DNA from: an uncultured Eubacteriales bacterium | GTDB lineage: Bacteria > Bacillota > Clostridia > Oscillospirales > Ruminococcaceae | Length of the DNA stretch: 10,179 nt | Reading direction: 5' to 3' | Assembly: GCA_900318545.1 (NCBI GenBank) | Contig: ONLC01000058.1 | Coordinates: 1-10,179, forward strand | Shown here: piece after piece, positions 5,199-10,179 of the stretch | Layout: every line of letters begins with the position of its first letter | Numbering within the stretch: the stretch's first letter is position 1 | Made by a program: the position numbers and the translations under genes | The notes under the pieces: model-generated | Databases searched by the model: none | Told to the model about the DNA's origin: nothing | Seen by the model: only the letters and a program-made list of their open reading frames with translations

Positions 5199-5747
5199 TC
5201 ATTTATTATCCGAGCCGTGCTTGTATGCATAAGCCTTAAGCACCGCAAGCTGTGTCTTTGCATCGGGAAGCTCATTGTTCATCGCCATATCGAATGCCTG
5301 TTTCAGCGGCATCTTTATAACATCAAGGAACTCTCCCTCGTCAAGATCCTGCTTTCCGAAATGAAGGTCCTCAGCAAGATACATATGAATGACCTCGGTA
5401 TCATAAGCAACAGTCGGGTACAGGCAGCCGAGGTAAATCATATTTTCGGCCTCGGCGCCGATCTCCTCTCTGAGCTCTCTTATACCGCACTCTAAGGGGT
5501 CCTCTCCGTATTCGAGCTTTCCCGCAGGCAGCTCTGTCAGTGCAGTTCCGAACGGGTAGCGGAACTGCTTTACCATATACACGTTTTCTTCCTCATCGAT
5601 GGCAGCTATGCACACACCGCCCGGGTGGTGAATGACCTCTCTTGTAGCCTTATAGCCGTTGTCGAGCTCTACCTTGTCACGGGTCAGGTGAATTACCACG
5701 CCCTTAAAGAGCTCCTCACTGGATATCTTTTTCTCATTCTGATACAT
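5199..5747 (-). CDS. NUDIX hydrolase, ADP-ribose pyrophosphatase-like
   Basis: This 182-residue cytoplasmic hydrolase most likely splits ADP-ribose (or a related nucleoside diphosphate derivative) into AMP and ribose 5-phosphate with Mg2+. The NUDIX box is complete: G76-x5-E82-x7-R90-E91-L-R-E94-E95-I-G97-A98. The preceding ELPAGKLEYGEDP and the upstream strand VYMVKQFRYPFGTALTELPA are typical of the ADP-ribose pyrophosphatase (YqkG/NudF) group. Length and layout are normal for that group. The ATG at 5747 overlaps the end of the upstream yfhO-like gene by 14 bases, with GGAGG inside that gene 9 bases before the start, so the two are translationally coupled. A strong hairpin terminator follows. 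Substrate assignment is by family resemblance. Confidence 0.88.
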   Translation of the reverse strand: MYQNEKKISSEELFKGVVIHLTRDKVELDNGYKATREVIHHPGGVCIAAIDEEENVYMVKQFRYPFGTALTELPAGKLEYGEDPLECGIRELREEIGAEAENMIYLGCLYPTVAYDTEVIHMYLAEDLHFGKQDLDEGEFLDVIKMPLKQAFDMAMNNELPDAKTQLAVLKAYAYKHGSDNK

Positions 5748-8256
5748 CTGTGCTGTCCTCCTTTACCACGTCAGCGGAGCTTTTCTTCTCTTTCTTTTCA
5801 GCCTTCGGCTTGTCAGAGGCCGGAGCCTTTTTCTTCTTTGGCTTGCCTGCAGGAACGAGCTTTTTCCTCTCGTTGTAGTCATATACCATATATCCGATGA
5901 AGCCTGCAACGCCCACGCCGCTCATCAGCAGGCCTAGGTTTGCACCCCTTGTCTTGTAGGTGAATTCGATCTTTACATCGCCCTCGGGGCAGAGCACAGC
6001 CATAAAGCCGTAGCTTACCTTCTCGATCTTTGTCTCCCGACCGTTTACCTTGGCTGTCCAGCCCTCGTCATAAGGCACAGAGAAGAACATAAGGTTCTGC
6101 CTGTCAAGAGTTGCCGTTGCAGTAAAGCCGTGAGTGTCATACTCAAAGGTGTCGCAGGCACTGGCTCTTCTGTCCTTGGCATTTTTGTAGTACTCGTTAT
6201 CGCTCAGGTCTGCCGACTCAAACTTCTTGTACTGGAGCAGGCTTCCGTAGCTTACTACCTGCTTTTCATCGAGCACCATAGCCTTCATAAAGATGTTAGG
6301 TCTCTGATCCTCAGAAGTGTCCTGAACGTCCTTATCAAAGGTGAAGTAGTCATAGGTGAAGCCCATAGGAACGTAATACTTGTTCTCGTAGATGTTGAAG
6401 CCGTTCTGAGTATCAACATACTTGAAGCCCTTCAGCTGAGAGAGCGTTTTCGGTGTGGAGATTTTCTCCTCGCCCGATCTCTGTTTTTCGGGGAGCTCCT
6501 TGAAATAGTACTTAACAGAGAACAGGCTTCTCAGGGCGTAGAGCTTCGGCTCCATTCTTGAAGCAACGTCACGGGTCTGACCGATAGAGGAGTAGAAGTC
6601 CATAATAGAGGTGCTGACCACGCTGTGGAAGCATCTCATAGAGGACAGTCCCCAGAACATACACCAGTTATCGACATTTTCCGACGTATCTATTCTGTAG
6701 AAGTTATTCTTATCAACATAGTATTCTGAGTTTTTCTCAAGCTTTTCCATGTTGATGTTATCCGCACCGTTTATAGCCCTCTTGATATAGTCAGCATTGT
6801 CATTTCCCTGAGTAACGCCGTAAATAACCGAGGACGTCATGCAGATCACGCAGGCACCTGTTGTCATAGCAACGGCAACCTTCATATAGTTTATCTTCTG
6901 CTTGCCGATGTAGTAAATGAGCACCCCGAGAGCGACCGTCATAATGATAGTAACGGCAGCCTGAACGTAGTAGAGATCGATATACTCGGGCACCTTTCCG
7001 TAGACGGTTTTTCCGTCCTCTACCTTCGGGAGCATTCCTATGCCTAAGAATATTGCCGCCACAACAGCACAGGGGATAAAGCCCTTTTTGAGGTCGTCCT
7101 TATTCTCGGTGAGGACTACAGCCGTCATCATACACATAATGAGTATCGGCATATAGTACCATCTTGCATAGTATGAAGCGTTAAACAGTATGAATGAGGA
7201 GTTCAGCACAGGTACGCAGGCCATTATTCCGAACACTATGATAGCCTTTGTAGCCCAGTGCTTGAATTTCTTAGTCCTCATAAAGGCAATAACGCCGGCC
7301 ATTGAGAACATAGGCAGATAACCTGCAAGAGATGCCCAGCGAGCCCTGTCTGAGTTGAGGATATTGATACGTGCAGGCATATCGGACATCATAAAGAACG
7401 CCTGAATGATACGTGGTATTCTTACATTCTCCGCATAGATAACAAGGTCAAGGCCGTAAAGCCTCTCGTTTACACGGTAGTTGTTGAACAGGTCGATTAT
7501 CGCAGGAAGCAGAATAATACCCGATATCAGCACACCGAGAACAGCCTCTCCGATAAGCATTGCGAATTTCTTCATATCAATGTCGAACTGCTCATCGGTA
7601 CATCTGATAAAGAAGTAAATAACAACGAACACCACCTCGCACACGAAGAAGAAATAGCTTACTGTTGCACACAAAGCCACCGTCAGAGCAAAGAGCCCCT
7701 TCTTGTTCTCCTTGACGAGCTTCTCAAAGGCGAGGAGCAGCAGCGGGAAGAACGCAGTGGCATCGTGGAAGTGGTTGAAGAACACATTGTATGCCTGAAA
7801 GCCCGAGAACGCATAGAGCAGGCCTCCGATAGCGCAGGCCTCCACGTTGTCGGAGAAATACCTGATATAGGCGTAAGCCGTGCAGGCAGCCACAGCTGTT
7901 TTAAGGCAGAGCAGCCACGGCAGCAGATAAGGCACTGCCGATGACGGAAAAATAGTCGTCAGCCAGAAAAACGGAGAGCCCAGCAAATAGAACGAGTATG
8001 AGTTCACAAAGCCCGAGCCGAGGTCTGTGCCCCAGTCCCACGCCATATTGCCCTCACGGACAGCGTCATGGGCGTGCTGGTAGAACATCACCTGCTGAGA
8101 GTTAAAGTCACCGTAATAAAGGAAGATACCCTTATTAACGATAAGTGACGGAATGAACGAGACACTCATTCCGAGGAAAGCGGCAATAAACAGGAACTTA
8201 TACATTTCCCTCTTCCGCTGTCCGGGGAGCGTCCCCTGACGTTTTAAAAAGCTCAT
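5734..8256 (-). CDS. YfhO-family multi-pass membrane protein (GT-C-like)
   Basis: This 840-residue protein has many membrane segments from about residue 20 to 475, an extracytoplasmic region from about 480 to 770, a last membrane segment (about 773-791) and a charged tail. The first loop has YYGDFNSQQ (D50) and WDWGTDLGSGF (73-83), hallmarks of the YfhO/GT-C type, where an acidic residue in the first loop is thought to be catalytic. YfhO of Bacillus is linked to glycosylation of lipoteichoic acid; transfer of sugar from a lipid carrier at the outer membrane face is the inferred role. The cytoplasmic tail (792-840) is low in complexity, with 14 lysines in 49 residues. The ATG at 8256 is preferred because AAGGAT lies 9 bases upstream, while an ATG at 8277 has no site. 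It is first in an operon with the NUDIX gene. Confidence 0.85.
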   Translation of the reverse strand: MSFLKRQGTLPGQRKREMYKFLFIAAFLGMSVSFIPSLIVNKGIFLYYGDFNSQQVMFYQHAHDAVREGNMAWDWGTDLGSGFVNSYSFYLLGSPFFWLTTIFPSSAVPYLLPWLLCLKTAVAACTAYAYIRYFSDNVEACAIGGLLYAFSGFQAYNVFFNHFHDATAFFPLLLLAFEKLVKENKKGLFALTVALCATVSYFFFVCEVVFVVIYFFIRCTDEQFDIDMKKFAMLIGEAVLGVLISGIILLPAIIDLFNNYRVNERLYGLDLVIYAENVRIPRIIQAFFMMSDMPARINILNSDRARWASLAGYLPMFSMAGVIAFMRTKKFKHWATKAIIVFGIMACVPVLNSSFILFNASYYARWYYMPILIMCMMTAVVLTENKDDLKKGFIPCAVVAAIFLGIGMLPKVEDGKTVYGKVPEYIDLYYVQAAVTIIMTVALGVLIYYIGKQKINYMKVAVAMTTGACVICMTSSVIYGVTQGNDNADYIKRAINGADNINMEKLEKNSEYYVDKNNFYRIDTSENVDNWCMFWGLSSMRCFHSVVSTSIMDFYSSIGQTRDVASRMEPKLYALRSLFSVKYYFKELPEKQRSGEEKISTPKTLSQLKGFKYVDTQNGFNIYENKYYVPMGFTYDYFTFDKDVQDTSEDQRPNIFMKAMVLDEKQVVSYGSLLQYKKFESADLSDNEYYKNAKDRRASACDTFEYDTHGFTATATLDRQNLMFFSVPYDEGWTAKVNGRETKIEKVSYGFMAVLCPEGDVKIEFTYKTRGANLGLLMSGVGVAGFIGYMVYDYNERKKLVPAGKPKKKKAPASDKPKAEKKEKKSSADVVKEDSTDVSE

Positions 8257-8304
8257 TTTACACCGATCCTTAAACATCTATTTTGTGATTTAACACAACT
8301 ATAT

Positions 8305-8333
8305 ATTATATCACAGATTTCTTCTCTTGTAAA
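8305..8333 (-). promoter_or_regulatory. Promoter of the yfhO-nudix operon
   Basis: On the minus strand TTTACA (8328-8333) and TATAAT (8305-8310) are separated by 17 bp, with TGA before the -10. The 13 bases CTGTGATATAATA around the -10 are identical to those of the tRNA-Arg promoter. Confidence 0.87.
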
Positions 8334-8345
8334 GAGCTGAAGCAT

Positions 8346-8370
8346 AAAAAACAGCCGCACAAGGCGGCTG
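8346..8370 (-). terminator. Distal terminator hairpin downstream of the phosphoribosyltransferase gene
   Basis: CAGCCGC (8352-8358) and GCGGCTG (8364-8370) form a 7-bp stem with a 5-base loop. On the minus strand it is followed directly by six T residues (8346-8351). A second copy of the hairpin lies nearer the gene, but without the T tract. Confidence 0.8.
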
Positions 8371-8557
8371 CTCAGTCTGTCGATAAACTCAAAAATAGTG
8401 CGGAGCTTAGCCTCGTCAGGTCTGTACATTCGTACAGACAGCCTCGGCTGGGTAAGAGGAGAGAGGGGCGTTGCCCCTTTGCCCCATTGGGGCTACGCCC
8501 CAGCCCCATTTTAAAGGAGCTTTTGCAACAAGCGAACAGCCGCACAAGGCGGCTGCT
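8350..8557. repeat. Palindrome-rich intergenic repeat segment bounded by 23-bp direct repeats
   Basis: A 23-bp sequence containing the hairpin CAGCCGC-ACAAG-GCGGCTG is repeated exactly at 8350-8372 and 8535-8557, 185 bp apart. The DNA between holds an 8-bp hairpin (GTCTGTAC at 8420-8427 with GTACAGAC at 8432-8439). It also holds a cluster of alternating GGGGC and GCCCC words (8465-8469, 8473-8477, 8481-8485, 8489-8493, 8497-8501) that can form several exclusive hairpins. There is no coding frame. It resembles a non-autonomous extragenic palindromic repeat; its copy number in the genome is unknown. Confidence 0.6.
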
Positions 8558-8563
8558 TTTGTA

Positions 8564-9193
8564 TCAGATTTTTGAGTATCCGAAGCTGTTTATCAGAGCG
8601 TCTACCTTTTTGCCTGCTCTGCACATAGGGCAATCGACAGGGAGGTAGGTGCTGTACTGCGGCAGATCTCCGCCTTTGAAAATAGCATGGACAGGGATAC
8701 CGTTAGCCTGATCGATAGCCGAGAAGATAGCTGCGATAGCTACAAGCTTTCCGCTGTAGTACTGTAAGCAGTCAACAGCCCTGTTTATCGACTTTCCTGT
8801 CGATGCCGATGAGATAAGCAGCAGAACGTTCTTTCCCCAGATCTTCTTTTGGTTGTTGTCTCTGAATATCATCTGATTAACAGCGTTGAGCTCAGGCGTT
8901 ACAACGCTTATGTCCTCGCCTGCGTTGATTCCGGCCGAAGAAAGTGACTCTGCAAGGAAAGCTCCGAGTATCTCAGTACCCTCAAGACAGATTATAGTGT
9001 CAATATGTGTTGAGGAGTAGGTGCTCGCAAGATCCTTTGCAGCCTCCTTTGCCATTTTGGAGCTGGTCTTTATAGCTGTCATATCAACATAAAAGTTTAC
9101 GTGAGAATGGTTCGTAGCAAAATGACCCGGGATAACTCCGATAGCTATCTTGCTGTTTGAACGTGCTTCAATATTCTGAATACGGTCTTCCAA
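8564..9193 (-). CDS. Phosphoribosyltransferase-fold protein, orotate phosphoribosyltransferase-like
   Basis: This 209-residue cytoplasmic protein has the order of a type I phosphoribosyltransferase. An N-terminal alpha/beta part precedes the strand-loop IDTIICLEGTEILGAFLAESL (here about 64-83), followed by SVVTPELN and then the strand and phosphate-loop region KNVLLLISSASTGKSI (121-136). In classical enzymes that loop reads VDDVxTTG; here two serines (S128, S129) replace the acidic pair, so catalysis may be altered. A CPMC motif (188-191) near the C terminus could bind metal. Such proteins are often annotated as orotate phosphoribosyltransferase, but no pyrimidine gene is adjacent and the substrate is not clear. 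The start is a TTG at 9193 with AAGGAGG eight bases upstream. A longer frame begins inside the -35 element and is excluded. It appears monocistronic. Confidence 0.62.
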   Translation of the reverse strand: MEDRIQNIEARSNSKIAIGVIPGHFATNHSHVNFYVDMTAIKTSSKMAKEAAKDLASTYSSTHIDTIICLEGTEILGAFLAESLSSAGINAGEDISVVTPELNAVNQMIFRDNNQKKIWGKNVLLLISSASTGKSINRAVDCLQYYSGKLVAIAAIFSAIDQANGIPVHAIFKGGDLPQYSTYLPVDCPMCRAGKKVDALINSFGYSKI

Positions 9194-9201
9194 TTGTGAT
9201 T

Positions 9202-9208
9202 CCTCCTT
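9202..9208 (-). promoter_or_regulatory. Ribosome binding site that fixes a TTG start
   Basis: AAGGAGG on the minus strand (CCTCCTT at 9202-9208) lies 8 bases before a TTG at 9193; no in-frame ATG is suitably placed. It supports a rare start codon for the phosphoribosyltransferase-like gene. Confidence 0.8.
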
Positions 9209-9254
9209 AGGCTTTGAGCCGACCCCGTTGCCGGCTTTCGTAATTGCATTGTAT

Positions 9255-9283
9255 ATTATACCATAACAGAGCCTATAAATCAA
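9255..9283 (-). promoter_or_regulatory. Promoter of the phosphoribosyltransferase-like gene
   Basis: On the minus strand TTGATT (9278-9283) and TATAAT (9255-9260) are separated by 17 bp, with TGG before the -10 (extended form). It gives a leader of roughly 55 bases. Confidence 0.82.
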
Positions 9284-9391
9284 TAGGGTTTTGTTGAAAA
9301 TTTCACAAATTTTTCATATTATACAAAAACACAGGGCTCTCTTTGTTTATTATGTCTTGTTTGTGCGTTGAGTATTTGTGTAAAATTGGGA

Positions 9392-9420
9392 TTGTAATAT
9401 GCGGAGAAATTTTGTATAAT
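9392..9420 (+). promoter_or_regulatory. Promoter of the small secreted protein gene
   Basis: TTGTAA (9392-9397) and TATAAT (9415-9420) are separated by 17 bp. Transcription from about 9427 leaves only some 7 bases before an ATG at 9434 but about 28 before the GTG at 9455, which favours the GTG. It is divergent from the promoter at 9255-9283, about 110 bp apart. Confidence 0.8.
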
Positions 9421-9454
9421 ATAGTTATATAAAATGCGAGGGGAGAGGTGTGCT

Positions 9455-9706
9455 GTGCTGAGATATGCTGCGGCTGTATTTATATGCTCTGTGCTTATGG
9501 TGCTTGCATTTCCGCTTAGTGCCTTCGCAAAGGAGAAAAAGGCTGTCTCTGAGAATGAAAGCTCGCTTGTCAGCTCTGATGTGAGCTCCGACAGCTCCGC
9601 AGCAGCGGAAAAGTCGGGCGGCGACTGGAAGATATTTCTCAGCATCGGTGCAGGGATAGCTGTAGTGGCGGTCGTTATCGGGGTGATAGCCTCGAAAGAC
9701 GCCTGA
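9455..9706 (+). CDS. Small secreted protein with signal peptide and C-terminal membrane anchor
   Basis: I recognise no named family. The 83-residue product has a signal peptide (MLRYAAAVFICSVLMVLAFP..., likely cut after AFA at about residue 25). A Ser- and Glu-rich flexible linker (about 26-57, SSLVSSDVSSDSSAAAEKSG) and a C-terminal membrane segment (about 59-80, ending VIASKDA) follow. The mature protein would be a short Ser-rich stalk outside the cell held by one membrane helix. The start is taken as GTG at 9455 because GGGGAGAGG lies just upstream; an ATG at 9434 would put that site inside the gene and lies too near the promoter. A strong hairpin terminator follows, then a secreted GH5 enzyme on the same strand. 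A functional link to the enzyme is possible but unproven. Confidence 0.72.
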   Translation: MLRYAAAVFICSVLMVLAFPLSAFAKEKKAVSENESSLVSSDVSSDSSAAAEKSGGDWKIFLSIGAGIAVVAVVIGVIASKDA

Positions 9707-9719
9707 ATAAGCATACACT

Positions 9720-9754
9720 GCCGTGCAGCTGCGTGGCTGTACGGCTTTTTATTT
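9720..9754 (+). terminator. Strong terminator between the small protein and GH5 genes
   Basis: GCCGTGCAGC (9720-9729) pairs with GCTGTACGGC (9736-9745), giving 10 bp with one G-U pair and a 6-base loop, followed by TTTTTATTTT. It ends only 18 bases before the GH5 start codon, so there is no room for a separate promoter after it. Confidence 0.9.
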
Positions 9755-9772
9755 TCTGAAAGGAAGATCTTT

Positions 9773-10179
9773 ATGGGAAGAAAAACAAGAGCACTTTTGA
9801 GCGGCCTTGTCTGTGCTGCGATGTCAGTATCAGCTATGGTTCAGACGGTCTCGGCCGAGACCCTGCTCAAGGGCAGGAAGCTGGAGAATGCGACAACGCA
9901 GGAGATACTTGCCGATATGGGGATAGGGTGGAACCTCGGAAACTCGCTTGATGCGACAGGCTCTACGACCCTGTCCGCAGAGACCTCATGGGGAAACCCT
10001 AAGACGACTCAGGCGCTTATCAGCAAGGTTAAATCACTGGGCTTCAACACAGTCAGGATACCTGTATCCTGGAGCAAGCACGTAAACGGACAGTATGAGA
10101 TCAAGGAGGATTGGCTGAACAGAGTCAAGGAGGTAGTGGACTACTGCTACAATGAGGATATGTATGTTATCCTGAACAC
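9773..10179 (+). CDS. Secreted GH5-family glycoside hydrolase (endoglucanase-like), 5' part
   Basis: The frame is open from the ATG at 9773 to the window end (135 full codons). AAAGGAAG at 9760-9767 is the ribosome binding site. A signal peptide (about 1-28, basic MGRKTR then a hydrophobic core, likely cut after TVSA) directs export. The mature part opens a GH5 TIM barrel: TQEILADMGIGWNLGNSLDA (42-61), SWGNP (72-76), and GFNTVRIPVSW (90-100) with R95, the conserved arginine near the catalytic acid/base. These match bacterial cellulases of the GH5 type found in ruminococci, which cut beta-1,4-glucans. The catalytic glutamates and any carbohydrate-binding or dockerin module lie beyond the window, so substrate and cellulosome attachment cannot be judged. 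Confidence 0.9.
   Translation, partial: MGRKTRALLSGLVCAAMSVSAMVQTVSAETLLKGRKLENATTQEILADMGIGWNLGNSLDATGSTTLSAETSWGNPKTTQALISKVKSLGFNTVRIPVSWSKHVNGQYEIKEDWLNRVKEVVDYCYNEDMYVILN

Noticed and set aside
5021..5275. Minus-strand frame ending in a hydrophobic peptide (FLEFLIFLLPFMLFASY)
   Set aside because: Its start lies inside the NUDIX gene, and its internal ATG overlaps the -10 of the operon promoter, so it would not be translated from that transcript. No ribosome binding site is visible.
6130..6561. Plus-strand frame of 143 codons opposite the YfhO gene
   Set aside because: It is antisense to a clear membrane protein gene and has no start signals or recognisable domain.
8390..8401. The 12-mer CAAAAATAGTGC shared by the repeat segment (8390-8401) and the element attachment region (1841-1852)
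   Set aside because: A 12-base AT-rich match in 10 kb can occur by chance, the 11-bp repeat unit is not continued, and no integrase-related feature lies near 8390.
8350..8557. Insertion sequence or CRISPR array
   Set aside because: There is no transposase frame and no terminal inverted repeats typical of IS, and two copies of a hairpin 185 bp apart are not a repeat-spacer array.
9194..9254. Riboswitch in the leader of the phosphoribosyltransferase-like gene
   Set aside because: The leader is only about 55 bases and shows a single weak hairpin (AGCCG with CGGCT); no known aptamer core is visible.
9319..9714. Minus-strand frames opposite the small secreted protein
   Set aside because: They cover the divergent promoter and the signal-peptide gene in antisense; there is no ribosome binding site and the protein pattern is low in complexity.

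Overview
The window looks like a chromosome segment from a Gram-positive gut or rumen clostridium of the Ruminococcus (Oscillospiraceae) type. This rests on a secreted GH5 cellulase-like enzyme with a Gram-positive signal peptide, a YfhO-family membrane protein, a class Ic aspartate-aminotransferase-like enzyme, strong GGAGG ribosome binding sites, and TTGACA/TATAAT promoters with 17-bp spacers, several with an extended -10. The genus is an inference; no database search was possible.

Layout, left to right. Positions 1 to about 1950 are the right-hand end of an integrated mobile element: an excisionase-like gene, a possible 35-codon coupled reading frame, a tyrosine integrase and its terminator, then an attachment region with tandem 11-bp repeats. 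This region abuts the 3' end of a minus-strand tRNA-Arg(ACG) gene at 1950-2023, the probable integration target. From 2151 to 9193 every convincing gene is on the minus strand. They are a class Ic-type aminotransferase (2151-3440), a four-gene operon of three small double-glycine-type peptides plus an ECF sigma factor (3711-4993), a NUDIX ADP-ribose pyrophosphatase-like gene overlapping the end of a large YfhO-family gene (5199-8256), and a phosphoribosyltransferase-fold protein (8564-9193). Between the last two transcription units is a palindrome-rich repeat segment flanked by 23-bp direct repeats that contain a hairpin. A divergent promoter region (9194-9454) switches to plus-strand genes: a small secreted or membrane-anchored protein (9455-9706), a strong terminator-like hairpin, and the start of a GH5 glycoside hydrolase that runs off the window end.

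How the genes work together. Excisionase and integrase form the recombination module of the element. YfhO and NUDIX are translationally coupled and share a consensus promoter, although no shared biochemistry is evident. The most novel locus is 3711-4993. One sigma-A-type promoter drives a GG-leader peptide with a CxxC/CxxxxC zinc-ribbon-like body, a 65-residue peptide with a leader-like LSxDDLExVSAAG motif, an ECF sigma factor without a recognisable anti-sigma, and a Nif11-like precursor whose 40-residue C-terminal part follows a GG site. No peptidase-transporter or modification enzyme is in view. This could be an orphan secreted-peptide or bacteriocin locus, or a peptide-signalling and sigma circuit. 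The integrase is also unusual because an XRE-like helix-turn-helix sits inside its core-binding domain.
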